A DNA stretch of 64,000 nucleotides, taken from Moraxellaceae bacterium. Its GTDB lineage: Bacteria; Pseudomonadota; Gammaproteobacteria; Pseudomonadales; Moraxellaceae. This document shows positions 47,983 to 57,260 of this stretch, one piece after another (the stretch's first letter is position 1; the number at the start of each line of letters is the position of its first letter). The position numbers were made by a program, and so were the translations under genes. The notes under the pieces are model-generated. The model worked only from the letters and a program-made list of their open reading frames with translations, searched no databases and had not been told where the DNA came from. Location: the NCBI GenBank assembly GCA_020697295.1, contig JAJFBF010000045.1:1-64000 (forward strand), given 5' to 3'.

Positions 47983-50589
47983 CTAGCGGGTGCCGGCTCC
48001 CTGCCAGGCCGGCAGCATGATCTGCACGATCACGCCCTGTCCCTGATCGTAATCTGCTTTGTCGATCAGTTGAATGCGCCCCTCGTGCTCCGTGACGATG
48101 CCATGCACAAGGGCGAGGCCGAGGCCCGTACCCTTGCCGGTCTGCTTGGTGGTGACGAAGGGCTCGAACAGGGCACTGCGAATCTCGCCCGCCGGCAGGC
48201 CGGTGCCAAAGTCCTCGATCTCCAGTCGCACCTGCGGACCATGCGCGGTAGCTCGCGCAATGATACGCCCGCCGCGGTCGCTGGCGTCGCGCGCATTGCT
48301 GAGGAGGTTGATCAGGACCTGGGTCAGGCGCTGGTAGTCGCCGGCCACCAGCACGCCCTCCAGGCAGTCATTCACGAACTCGAAATCACGTCCCTCGGGC
48401 GCCAGGCGCAGCAGCTGGATGGCTTCCTCCACGATACCGCGCACATCCACAGCCTCTCGATGCTGGCTGGGGCTGTCCGCGCGGGCAAAACCGACCAGCG
48501 ATTGCACGATGCGGGAAATGCGGTGGGTCTGCTCCAGGATTTGCTGGCTGGCATCGCGCAGCTCGGGATCCGTGCTTTCTGCCTTGAGGTTCTGCGCCAG
48601 GCAGGCGATGCCGGTGACGGGATTGCCGATTTCGTGGGCAACCCCTGCCGCCAGGCGGCCGATGGAGGCCAGGCGTTCATTGTGTGAAACGCGCTGTTCG
48701 AGGCGGTGAAGCTCGGAAATGTCCTCCACGACGATCACCTGCGAATCCGGGTGGCCCAGGCTCTCGCCTTCGCTGATGGAGGCCCTGTTCAGGCTGACCC
48801 AGCGCATATTGCCCCGGCTCTGCACCGGCTTGCGGTAGACCTGCGCGGTGGCGCCATGCAGGAAGTCCAGGAAGAGCTGCCGCCAGGGGGCCGGCAGGTC
48901 GCTGATGCGGGAGCCGATCACGGCATCATCGCTGATGCCGGTGAGCTGCATCATGGCGTGGTTCCAGGACAGGATTTCCAGGTCACGGCCGAGTGAGCAG
49001 ACCCCGATCGGCAGGTCGAACAGCGTCTGGCGGTGGAAGCGGCGCAGCGAGTCCAGCTCTGCCGCGAGGCCGGACAGGCGGTCGCGGTATTCCTCGAGGC
49101 GCGACTCGATATAGTGGATGTCCTCGGAGCCGGAGATTTCATTGCGCACCTTGTAAGGCAGATGCTGGTCAAGGATGTCCTGTGCCACAGAAGGGCCGAG
49201 CAGGCCGGAAAGATTGGATTCGATGCGGTCGCGCAGCCGACGCAGGGCGTAGGGCCTGACCTCCTCGGGATCCATGCCGAGGTCAGCCAGCGCCACCTGG
49301 ACCTCACGCTCCGCGGTGATGCGGCCCAGCGGCTCGGACAGTCCGCGCACGAAGTCGCTGGTCGTGTTGGCGGACAGTTCCCAACGGTAAGGGCGGCGCA
49401 GGTTGTCCACTGAGCAGGTGTGGGCGGCGATCTGTTCGCTGGCCGTCTGCTTGCCCAGTAGCGAGAGCAGGACGCCCAGGCAGGCATTCACCAGCGTCAG
49501 GCCGGTGCCCATGGTCTGCCAGTAATCCGTGTTGTTGGCAAAGGAGATATTGAGCCAGGCCGGGATGGGCAGGTAGCGCAATTCCATCAGGTAGGGGATG
49601 ACCAGAGTGATAAACCAGAGGGCCATGCCCGTGCACAGCCCGGTGATGAAGCCGATGCGGTTGGCGCGGGGCCAGAACAGTACGCCAATGAGGCCGGGTG
49701 CGAACTGCAGGGTGGCCACGAAGGTGAGCATGGCCATTTCGGTCATGCTGTGGTTCTCGTCCAGCAGGATATAGACCAGGAAGGCAGTGGCGATGATGCC
49801 GGCGATAAGCAGGCGCCGGACGCCCAGGATCCAGTGGTAGATGTTCTGGTCCGGCCGTGGCTGGTGCAGGGGCAGCACGAGGTGGTTGAGGGCCATGGAG
49901 GCTAGCGCCAGGGTGCTGACGATGATGACCCCGGACGCGGCGGCCAGGCCGCCCACGAAGACCAGCAATGGCAGCCAGGCGGACTGCGAGGCCAGGGCCA
50001 CGCCCAGGGTGAAGTATTCCGGATTCACATCCAGGCCCAGCTTGATCCCGGCCCAGAGCAGCAGCGGAACCGCCAGGGCCATGCCGAACAGGTAGAGCGG
50101 CAGGCCCCAGCTGGCGGTGAGCAGGGCGCGCGGGTCGAAGTTCTCCGTGAAGGTCATCTGGTACATGTAGGGCAGTACCACCGCCGAGAACAGGAACGAC
50201 AGGATCAGGATGTGCCAGAAGCCACCGCTCAACGGCTCGTAGAGCATTTGCAGGGCGGCGGGATTGGCCGCCAGCCAGGGCGTGAGGCCGTCGTTGCCGT
50301 CAAAGACGTGCTGCCAGGCAAACCAGGCCACCGCCAGCATGGTGATGAGCTTGATGACGGATTCCAGTGCGATGGCGACAACGAGACCCTCGTGCTTTTC
50401 ACGCGGGGACAGGTGGCGGGCGCCAAAGAGGACGGTGAACGCCATGATCACCAGGCAGAACACCAGCGCCATGAGCCGGTGCTGGGGGCCCGGGGCCAGC
50501 AACTGGGCGGAATCGGCAACGGCTCGAATCTGCAGGGCCAGCATGGGAAGCATGCCGATGATCATGGCCAGGGTGGTCAGCGAGCCCAC
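47983..50589 (-). CDS. cbrA: CbrA-type sensor histidine kinase, main part (SSS transporter remnant + PAS + HisKA/HATPase)
   Basis: LTTLAMIIGMLPMLALQIRAVADSAQLL...GARHLSPREKHEGLVVAIALESVIKLITML (SSS family) fused to kinase with H-box VAHEIGNPVTGIACLAQNLK. N-terminus lies in another frame (see findings). Confidence 0.88.
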   Translation of the reverse strand: MGSLTTLAMIIGMLPMLALQIRAVADSAQLLAPGPQHRLMALVFCLVIMAFTVLFGARHLSPREKHEGLVVAIALESVIKLITMLAVAWFAWQHVFDGNDGLTPWLAANPAALQMLYEPLSGGFWHILILSFLFSAVVLPYMYQMTFTENFDPRALLTASWGLPLYLFGMALAVPLLLWAGIKLGLDVNPEYFTLGVALASQSAWLPLLVFVGGLAAASGVIIVSTLALASMALNHLVLPLHQPRPDQNIYHWILGVRRLLIAGIIATAFLVYILLDENHSMTEMAMLTFVATLQFAPGLIGVLFWPRANRIGFITGLCTGMALWFITLVIPYLMELRYLPIPAWLNISFANNTDYWQTMGTGLTLVNACLGVLLSLLGKQTASEQIAAHTCSVDNLRRPYRWELSANTTSDFVRGLSEPLGRITAEREVQVALADLGMDPEEVRPYALRRLRDRIESNLSGLLGPSVAQDILDQHLPYKVRNEISGSEDIHYIESRLEEYRDRLSGLAAELDSLRRFHRQTLFDLPIGVCSLGRDLEILSWNHAMMQLTGISDDAVIGSRISDLPAPWRQLFLDFLHGATAQVYRKPVQSRGNMRWVSLNRASISEGESLGHPDSQVIVVEDISELHRLEQRVSHNERLASIGRLAAGVAHEIGNPVTGIACLAQNLKAESTDPELRDASQQILEQTHRISRIVQSLVGFARADSPSQHREAVDVRGIVEEAIQLLRLAPEGRDFEFVNDCLEGVLVAGDYQRLTQVLINLLSNARDASDRGGRIIARATAHGPQVRLEIEDFGTGLPAGEIRSALFEPFVTTKQTGKGTGLGLALVHGIVTEHEGRIQLIDKADYDQGQGVIVQIMLPAWQGAGTR

Positions 50590-50840
50590 CAGCTGAGCAG
50601 GAATGCGCCGGAGACGCCAAGGTAGAAAGCGAGGAAGTTGTAGCCGCTCTGATGCGCAAAGCCGACCACGCCGTAGATGCCCCAGGCGCTGACATAGACG
50701 CCGAGGGATAGTACGTAAACGACGGGATGTCTGACCCAGCGGACCGGCACGAGGCCGGACTCGCTCACGTAGGCCACCAGAAACAGCAGGAAGAGATAGC
50801 CGACGCCCAGCGTCAGCAGGTCACCGGGACTGAAGGTCAT
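50577..50840 (-). CDS. cbrA: N-terminal fragment of CbrA (SSS transporter TM1-2), out of frame with the main ORF
   Basis: MTFSPGDLLTLGVGYLFLLFLVAYVSESGLVPVRWVRHPVVYVLSLGVYVSAWGIYGVVGFAHQSGYNFLAFYLGVSGAFLL then a frame break and stop. Confidence 0.8.
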   Translation of the reverse strand: MTFSPGDLLTLGVGYLFLLFLVAYVSESGLVPVRWVRHPVVYVLSLGVYVSAWGIYGVVGFAHQSGYNFLAFYLGVSGAFLLSWWAR

Positions 50841-50851
50841 GGCGACGACGC

Positions 50852-51031
50852 TTATTGCAGGTCATTGAGATCCCGGCTCTTGCCGATCCAGAAACTGAGT
50901 CCGATCAGGATCAGCCAGATGAAATAGGGGCGGTACCAGGCCGTCCCGCCTTCGCTCCACCACTCGAGGATGGCGGGGGAGAGCAGGTAAGCGCCGGCTA
51001 TGAAAAGCAGGACGAGGCGGTCGATGTACAT
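50852..51031 (-). CDS. Small membrane protein upstream of cbrA (CbrX-like)
   Basis: MYIDRLVLLFIAGAYLLSPAILEWWSEGGTAWYRPYFIWLILIGLSFWIGKSRDLNDLQ; two TM helices, immediately upstream of cbrA. Confidence 0.65.
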   Translation of the reverse strand: MYIDRLVLLFIAGAYLLSPAILEWWSEGGTAWYRPYFIWLILIGLSFWIGKSRDLNDLQ

Positions 51032-51111
51032 GGCGGGCCCGGGAGCGCAGGCGCGGGGATGCGTGGCTGATGCCTGCAAGGTAACGCGAAGGCCGGCCTA
51101 CGCCAAGCGGC

Positions 51112-51999
51112 TCAGGAGGATTGCGTTTCCCCGGGGGCCATCCGGGCTTCGACGCGGACTCGGCGTGGATCCCAGTTCGCCACGCCGGCGGAGAGAATAT
51201 CCGCACAGGAAGCTGCCTCTTCCGGCGGTAGCAGTGTCTGCCCCAACCGCTGCAGGGCCTGGCGCAGCAGGCCCGGGCTGGCCGGGACGGGGAGAGGGGC
51301 GGCATGGGTCTGCTTCGACAGTTTGCTGCCATCGGCATGCACTGCCAGGGGCAGATGCAGGTAGGTGGGCGAGGCCAGCCCCAGGCGTTGTTGCAGTACG
51401 ATTTGTCGCGCGGTGTTGTCGAGCAGGTCCGCGCCGCGCACGACCCGGGTCACGCCTTGCGCGGCATCGTCGACGACCACTGCGAGCTGGTAGGAGAACA
51501 GGCCGTCACGACGGCGCAGCACGAAGTCCCCGGTCTGGCGGGCCACGGACTCTTCCTGAGGCCCGAAGACGACATCCTTGAAGGAGGTGATGCCTTCCGG
51601 GACGCGCAGGCGGATTGCCGCATCGCTCCGCGGCGTGGTGAAGGCCCGGCAGGTGCCAGGGTAGACCCCGGTGCCGAGGCGAGCCAGCTCAGTGCGTGAG
51701 CAGCGACACCAGAACACATCGCCCTGCGCCTGCAGCTGCTCCAGCGCCGCCAGGTATTCGTCGCCACGAGTGCTTTGGTAGAGAACAGGGCCGTCCCACG
51801 CCAGGCCGTAGGCCTCGAGTTGACGGAGGATCTGGTCGCTGGCGCCAGGCATGGCGCGCGGAGCGTCGATGTCCTCCATGCGCAGCAGCCAGCGTCCGCC
51901 CGCGGCGCGGGCGTCACAATAGCTGCCCACGGCAGCCAGCAGCGAGCCGAAATGCAGGGGCCCGGTGGGAGAGGGCGCGAAGCGGCCGGTGTAGTGCAT
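51112..51999 (-). CDS. gluQ: Glutamyl-Q tRNA(Asp) synthetase
   Basis: MHYTGRFAPSPTGPLHFGSLLAAVGSYCDARAAGGRWLLRMEDIDAPR; next to dksA as usual. Confidence 0.95.
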   Translation of the reverse strand: MHYTGRFAPSPTGPLHFGSLLAAVGSYCDARAAGGRWLLRMEDIDAPRAMPGASDQILRQLEAYGLAWDGPVLYQSTRGDEYLAALEQLQAQGDVFWCRCSRTELARLGTGVYPGTCRAFTTPRSDAAIRLRVPEGITSFKDVVFGPQEESVARQTGDFVLRRRDGLFSYQLAVVVDDAAQGVTRVVRGADLLDNTARQIVLQQRLGLASPTYLHLPLAVHADGSKLSKQTHAAPLPVPASPGLLRQALQRLGQTLLPPEEAASCADILSAGVANWDPRRVRVEARMAPGETQSS

Positions 52000-52016
52000 G
52001 GGAGGCGCCCGGGATG

Positions 52017-52044
52017 AAAAAACGCCGCAGATGCGGCGTTTTCC
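52017..52044 (-). terminator. dksA terminator
   Basis: Minus strand AAAACGCCGCATCTGCGGCGTTTTTT. Confidence 0.8.
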
Positions 52045-52058
52045 GGAAAGGGCCGGGG

Positions 52059-53252
52059 TCAGCCGACCAGCTGCTTTTCCTTGATCTCCGCCAGGTTCTT
52101 GCAGTCGATGCAGAGCGTGGCGGTGGGGCGCGCTTCCAGGCGGCGGATGCCGATTTCCACGCCACAATCGTCGCAGTAGCCGTAGTCATCCTTGTCGATA
52201 CGGTCGACGGTCTGGTCGATCTTCTTGATCAGCTTGCGTTCGCGGTCGCGGGTCCGGAGCTCCAGCGAGAACTCCTCTTCCTGGGTGGCGCGGTCGTTGG
52301 GGTCGGGAAGGTTGGCGGATTCGTCCTGCATGTGATGCACGGTGCGATCCACTTCTTCCATCAGCTCCCGCTTCCATGCGTGCAGGATGTTCCGGAAATG
52401 CTGGAGCTGCTTCGCGTTCATGTAGTCCTCGCCCTTGGCCTCCTGATAGGGCGCGGTGCCATGGATCAGGGCATTGGGGTTGCCAGCGGCGATCTTGCTG
52501 GCGGACTTGCTGGGGGCCTTGGCGGCAGGTTTCACACTTTCAGTTTTCACGGATACGGCTTTGCCTGAAGGGGTTGATGGTGCCCTGACGGCCGATTCGG
52601 TCGCCAGGGGGGCAGGCGAGGCTGCGGCAGGGGCCGCGGGCTTCGCTGCAGGGGGTTTGGGCGCCGGCGCCTTGGCGGGCGCCGGCGCAGTTTTGGTGGC
52701 TCTCTCCGGCGGCTTGGGTACCGCCTTGCTGGTGGTCTTGTCTGCCGTCTTGCTGGCTGCCGGCTTGGCGGCAGCCTTGACGGGCGTCTTGCTGGCGGCA
52801 GCCTTGGGCGCGGCGGCTTTCACCGGCGTCTTGGCGGTTATTTTAGCAGCCGGCTTGGCGGGTGCCTTCGGAGAGGGGGCTTTCGCTGCGGCCTTGGAGG
52901 GAGGCTTGGGCGCAGCCTTGGCGGCCGGCTTGGCAGCAGACTTCGCCGGAGATTTGGGGGCAGCTTTTGCGGGGGCCTTGGCGACCGGCTTGGCTGGAGT
53001 CTTGGTGGCAGGCTTCGCCGGAGACTTGGCAGGCGCTTTCGCCGGAGCTTTGGCCGCAGGCTTTGCCGGGGTCTTGGCCGGTGTTTTGGAGGCGGGCTTG
53101 GCGGGCGCCTTTGCGGCCGGCTTGGCCGGAGTCTTGCTGGCAGGCTTCGTGGCCGGCTTGGCTGGACTCTTCTTGGCGGCAGGCTTTGCAGCCGGCTTTT
53201 CTGCGGTGGCCGTCTTTTTCTTGGTCTTGCTCTTGTCAGACGTGGAAGCCAT
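52059..53252 (-). CDS. dksA: RNA polymerase-binding protein DksA with long Lys/Ala/Pro-rich N-terminal extension
   Basis: C-terminal ~145 aa is canonical DksA (YCDDCGVEIGIRRLEARPTATLCIDCKNLAEIKEKQ); the preceding ~250 aa is PAKPAxKxPAKxxxK low-complexity repeats. Confidence 0.93.
   Translation of the reverse strand: MASTSDKSKTKKKTATAEKPAAKPAAKKSPAKPATKPASKTPAKPAAKAPAKPASKTPAKTPAKPAAKAPAKAPAKSPAKPATKTPAKPVAKAPAKAAPKSPAKSAAKPAAKAAPKPPSKAAAKAPSPKAPAKPAAKITAKTPVKAAAPKAAASKTPVKAAAKPAASKTADKTTSKAVPKPPERATKTAPAPAKAPAPKPPAAKPAAPAAASPAPLATESAVRAPSTPSGKAVSVKTESVKPAAKAPSKSASKIAAGNPNALIHGTAPYQEAKGEDYMNAKQLQHFRNILHAWKRELMEEVDRTVHHMQDESANLPDPNDRATQEEEFSLELRTRDRERKLIKKIDQTVDRIDKDDYGYCDDCGVEIGIRRLEARPTATLCIDCKNLAEIKEKQLVG
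52640..53240 (-). repeat. Degenerate tandem coding repeat in dksA encoding KxPAKxxAK-type units
   Basis: Many variants of GCCGGAGxCTTGGCxGGCxxCTTxGC on the plus strand. Confidence 0.8.
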
Positions 53253-53335
53253 TGCCATCCCCTGGGGCGTATAAAAAACCAATCTATATCAAGAAGCCGC
53301 TAGCCCGACAACTCACTGTGCCGCAAGTTAAAGGC

Positions 53336-53620
53336 CTAATCCTTTTTGTCCGGCTCTGCCGACAGCCACACGTCCTCGTCGATGAGCTGCACCGCGACCG
53401 TGACCAGTGACTCGCCCTGGCAGGGACCGAATACGCACAGCCCGTCCTCTATCTGGAATAGGGCGCTGTGATTGGCGCACTGGATATACCGTTGCTCCGT
53501 ATCCAGGAATACGTCAGGCATGAAATTCAGCTCAATGCCCAGGTGCGGGCACCGGTTGCGGTAGGCCACGCCAATGGCGTCGCCATCCGGGATGTCCGCC
53601 AAGCCGCAAAGTCTCTGCAT
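53336..53620 (-). CDS. Rieske-type [2Fe-2S] protein
   Basis: CPHLGIELNFMPDVFLDTEQRYIQCANHSALFQIEDGLCVFGPCQGE: CxHLG...CxxH Rieske ligands. Confidence 0.85.
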   Translation of the reverse strand: MQRLCGLADIPDGDAIGVAYRNRCPHLGIELNFMPDVFLDTEQRYIQCANHSALFQIEDGLCVFGPCQGESLVTVAVQLIDEDVWLSAEPDKKD

Positions 53621-53663
53621 CACGGTACTCGTAAAAGGGGGGGCGATTATAGGAAGCCCCGAA

Positions 53664-54683
53664 TCAGTGTCCAGTGTGCTCTGCGTTGTTTTCTCGCAAC
53701 AGAGCTGCATGCTGTTCCAGGGGCAGGCGCGGGCCGAACTGGCTGACCACGGCCGCGGCGGCGCTGCTGGCCAGGGCCCCTGCCCGCCGGGAGGACCAGC
53801 CGCGGGTCAGGCCAAAGAGATAGGCGCCGGCAAACATGTCGCCCGCCCCGTTGGAGTCCAGCGGGGTGGCGGGAGAGGGCGCGATACGCACCACCTTCTC
53901 TCCATCCCAGGCCAGGGCGCCTTCACTGCCAAGGGTGATGACCGCTTGGCGGGCGACTTTCCTGAGCTCGTCAAGCGCATGCTCGGCAGAGAGCGTGCCA
54001 CTCCACAGGCAGGCTTCCTCCTCGTTGCAGAACAGGAGGTCGACGCCGTCATCCAGCATCTCCGCGAGGCCGGGCTTGAAAAAGCGCACCATGGCCGGGT
54101 CGGAGAAAGTCATGGCAATCTGCACGCCGTGGCTGCGGGCCAATCGGCGCGCCTCGCGGACGGCTGCCCGTGCCGAATCCGAGCTGACCAGGTAGCCCTC
54201 GATATAGAGCCAGCGCGAGGCCATCAGGGCCTCGGGCACCAGTTCCGCCACGGACACGTCCGAGGTGATGCCCAGGAAGGTCTGCATGGTGCGCTCGGTG
54301 TCGGGCGTGACCATGACCACACAGGTGCCGGAAACGCCGGGTTCCCGCTGTGGCTGCAGGTTGCTGGAAACGCCGGCGGCGTGCAGGTCGTGCACATAAA
54401 AGTCGCCGGTGCCATCGCTGGCGACCTTGCAGGAATAGAAGCTGCGTCCGCCAAAGGCGGCTACGGCGATGATACTGTTGGCGGCGGAGCCGCCACTGGC
54501 ACGCTTCTCCAGGCCGAACTCGGAGTCCAGGGCGGCAATGAGGCGCTGCTGCGCCGCCTCGTCGATCAGGGTCATCTGACCCTTGCTGATGCCGTGGCGG
54601 GACAGGAAGTCATCCGAGACCCGGTATTCGACATCGACCAGGGCATTGCCAATGGCATACACGTCAAAGTGGGCTGTGCTCAT
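53664..54683 (-). CDS. PfkB-family carbohydrate/adenosine kinase
   Basis: FDVYAIGNALVDVEYRVSDDFL...GGSAANSIIAVAAFGG...LDSNGAGDMFAGAYLFGL (DxxGAGD). Confidence 0.9.
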   Translation of the reverse strand: MSTAHFDVYAIGNALVDVEYRVSDDFLSRHGISKGQMTLIDEAAQQRLIAALDSEFGLEKRASGGSAANSIIAVAAFGGRSFYSCKVASDGTGDFYVHDLHAAGVSSNLQPQREPGVSGTCVVMVTPDTERTMQTFLGITSDVSVAELVPEALMASRWLYIEGYLVSSDSARAAVREARRLARSHGVQIAMTFSDPAMVRFFKPGLAEMLDDGVDLLFCNEEEACLWSGTLSAEHALDELRKVARQAVITLGSEGALAWDGEKVVRIAPSPATPLDSNGAGDMFAGAYLFGLTRGWSSRRAGALASSAAAAVVSQFGPRLPLEQHAALLRENNAEHTGH

Positions 54684-54795
54684 GAGACCGTCCGTTTACA
54701 AAAGTCGGGCGATTATGCGGTCCAGCCGGACTGCCCGCCAGAGGAGTCGGAGGGTAGAATTTGGCAGCTGATCCGTTCCGGATATCCCCTGATTC

Positions 54796-57099
54796 ATGAC
54801 CGCCCTGCGCTCCCGCGGCTTTATCCTCACGACCCTGCTTATCCTGCTGGTGCTGGTCCTTGTGGCTGCCCTTGGCCTCGGGCTTTACATGCTGCGGCTG
54901 GATGGAGTGGTGCGCGAGAAATTCGAGGGCAAGCGCTGGGCCATCCCTGCCCGGGTATATGCGCGACCTCTCGAGCTCTATGCTGGCGCTCCGATGACGT
55001 CCCAGGATGTGCTCGACGAACTCCGCCTGCTCCATTACCGGCAGCAGGCGCCGACCAGCGCCGGCAGCTGGCAGCGCCAGGGCAGCGAGATCCTGGTCCA
55101 TACCCGGGGTTTCACCTTCGGAGACGGGGTCGAGAGACCCCAGGTACTGCGCCTGCGCTTTGCGGGAAGTCTGCTGGCTGATGTCGCCAGTACCGAGAAG
55201 AACGACCGCGGCGTGGTCCGCCTGGAGCCGCTGGTCATCGGCGGCATCTACCCCCGGCTCAATGAAGATCGCATCCTCATGCAGCTCACGGAGGCACCGC
55301 CCTACCTGGTTGATGCCCTGCTGGCCACCGAGGACCGCTCCTTCTATCGTCACCATGGCATTTCCCTCCGGGGCACGGCTCGTGCGCTCTGGGTCAATCT
55401 CACCACCGGCCGTACCCAGGGCGGCAGTACGCTGACCCAGCAGCTGGTCAAGAACTTCTACCTGAGTAGTGAGCGCACCCTCTCGCGCAAGCTCAATGAG
55501 GCTTTGATGGCCTTCCTGCTGGAGTTGCACTACAGCAAGGACGAGATTCTTGAGACCTATCTGAATGAGGTGGCGCTGGGTCAGAGCGGCTCACGCTCAG
55601 TCAATGGATTCGGGCTTGCCGCCCAGTTTTATTTCGGCCGACCCATCGCCGAACTTGAGCTGCACCAGGTTGCCCTGCTGGTCGCCATGGTGCAGGGCCC
55701 CTCCTACTACAATCCGAGGCGCAACCCCAAGCGCGCACTGGCACGCCGCAATCTTGTCATCGACAACCTGGAGCGGGCGGGCAAGGTCGGGGCGGAGCCG
55801 GCGGCCCTTGCCCGCAAGAAGCCCCTTGGCATCCTGGCTCAACCCACTGCCACCACAGCCCTTTATCCGGCCTTTCTGGATTTTGTGCGCCGCCAGCTCC
55901 GTGTGGAGTACAAGGGAGGGGACCTGGCCTCGGATGGTCTGCGTATCTTCACGACTCTTGATCCGCGCGTGCAGAACGCCGCCCAGTCCGCTTTCCAGTC
56001 TACGCTTGCGCGCCTGAAGAAGGGCGGCGGGCGCCGGCTTGGCAAGCTGCAGGGCGCAATGCTGGTGTCCAATCCCGAGAATGGAGAGCTGCTTGCACTT
56101 ATCGGTGGCAGGGGCGAGTTCACCGGATACAACCGGGCGCTGGATGCGCGCCGGCAGATTGGGTCGCTGGTCAAGCCGGCGGTCTACCTCACTGCTCTCG
56201 ATAGCGGCCGCTACAACCTGGTCACGCCCCTGGACGATGCCCCGGTTGAACTTGCCTCAGCGGGCGGGAAGACGTGGGCACCCACTAATGATGATGGCAC
56301 CAGCCATGGTGTCGTGCCCCTTTATCATGCGCTTTCGCACTCCTATAACCAGGCCACGATCCGCATGGGCATGGAAGTGGGCGTGCCCGCAGTCATCACT
56401 ACGCTCAAGCGTATGGGTGTCAAGCAGGACCTGGCTAACTATCCCTCACTCATGTTGGGGGCGGTCAACATGGCCCCGATCGATGTGCTCTCGCTGTTCC
56501 AGGTATATGCCGGCGGCGGCTTCCGTACTCCGCCGCGCAGTATCCGTGAGGTCCTCGATGCACAGGGCCGGCCGTTGAGCCGTTATGGCCTGGCGGTTGA
56601 GCAGGTGGCCGATCCTGCGTCAGTCTACCTGTTGAATTTCGCGTTGCAGCAAACCATGCGCAGCGGCACGGCCGCTGCCGCAGGGCAGCAGCTGCCCCCC
56701 GACCTGGTTATGGCCGGAAAGACCGGGACGACCAATGACCTGCGCGATGCCTGGTTTGCGGGATACACCGGCAATTATCTGGGCGTGGTCTGGGTCGGTA
56801 ACGACGACAACAGCAGCACCGGACTTTTTGGCGCCAGCGGTGCCCTGCCTGTCTGGGTCGGGACCATGCAGCGTCTGCATCCGGTGTCGCTGAACCAGGC
56901 GCAGCCAGAGAATATCCAGTGGGAGTGGGCGGACAGTCGAAGTGGCCTGCGTTCGGTTGAAGGATGCCCTGATGCCGTCTTTGTGCCATTTCGAGCCGAT
57001 ACTTTGCCGCAGGAGTGGAGTCCTTGTGCGCAGGGTGGATTGCCGGGTGCCGTGGAGGCTGTTAACAAGACGCTGCAGCGTGTGATTGACTGGTTCTAG
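54796..57099 (+). CDS. mrcB: Penicillin-binding protein 1B (bifunctional transglycosylase/transpeptidase)
   Basis: LLATEDRSFYRHHGISLRGTARALWVNLTTGRTQGGSTLTQQLVKNFYLSSERTLSRKLNEALMAFLLE (GT51); SHSYNQATIRMG and GKTGTTNDLRDAWFAGYTG (transpeptidase). Confidence 0.96.
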   Translation: MTALRSRGFILTTLLILLVLVLVAALGLGLYMLRLDGVVREKFEGKRWAIPARVYARPLELYAGAPMTSQDVLDELRLLHYRQQAPTSAGSWQRQGSEILVHTRGFTFGDGVERPQVLRLRFAGSLLADVASTEKNDRGVVRLEPLVIGGIYPRLNEDRILMQLTEAPPYLVDALLATEDRSFYRHHGISLRGTARALWVNLTTGRTQGGSTLTQQLVKNFYLSSERTLSRKLNEALMAFLLELHYSKDEILETYLNEVALGQSGSRSVNGFGLAAQFYFGRPIAELELHQVALLVAMVQGPSYYNPRRNPKRALARRNLVIDNLERAGKVGAEPAALARKKPLGILAQPTATTALYPAFLDFVRRQLRVEYKGGDLASDGLRIFTTLDPRVQNAAQSAFQSTLARLKKGGGRRLGKLQGAMLVSNPENGELLALIGGRGEFTGYNRALDARRQIGSLVKPAVYLTALDSGRYNLVTPLDDAPVELASAGGKTWAPTNDDGTSHGVVPLYHALSHSYNQATIRMGMEVGVPAVITTLKRMGVKQDLANYPSLMLGAVNMAPIDVLSLFQVYAGGGFRTPPRSIREVLDAQGRPLSRYGLAVEQVADPASVYLLNFALQQTMRSGTAAAAGQQLPPDLVMAGKTGTTNDLRDAWFAGYTGNYLGVVWVGNDDNSSTGLFGASGALPVWVGTMQRLHPVSLNQAQPENIQWEWADSRSGLRSVEGCPDAVFVPFRADTLPQEWSPCAQGGLPGAVEAVNKTLQRVIDWF

Positions 57100-57260
57100 T
57101 TGGTGGCAGGCGCGTGGGAATGCAGCTATTTGCTCTTGCCTTGTCCAGGCTTCGGGGTTTAATTCATGGGCAGGAACCCACAGGGGTTTTACGTCTGCGG
57201 CCCTGGTTGCTGTGGCTTGTGCGGACCGCTTTGATTGCTGCCCGAGAGGCAAGGAAACCC

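Noticed and set aside
52640-53240. CRISPR-like or minisatellite array
   Set aside because: Repeats are degenerate, in frame and coding; no constant repeat/variable spacer structure and no cas genes.
52456-53274. 272-aa Ala/Gly/Leu-rich plus-strand ORF resembling a membrane protein
   Set aside because: Reverse complement of the dksA Lys/Ala/Pro repeat; the antisense of such repeats automatically gives Ala/Gly/Leu.
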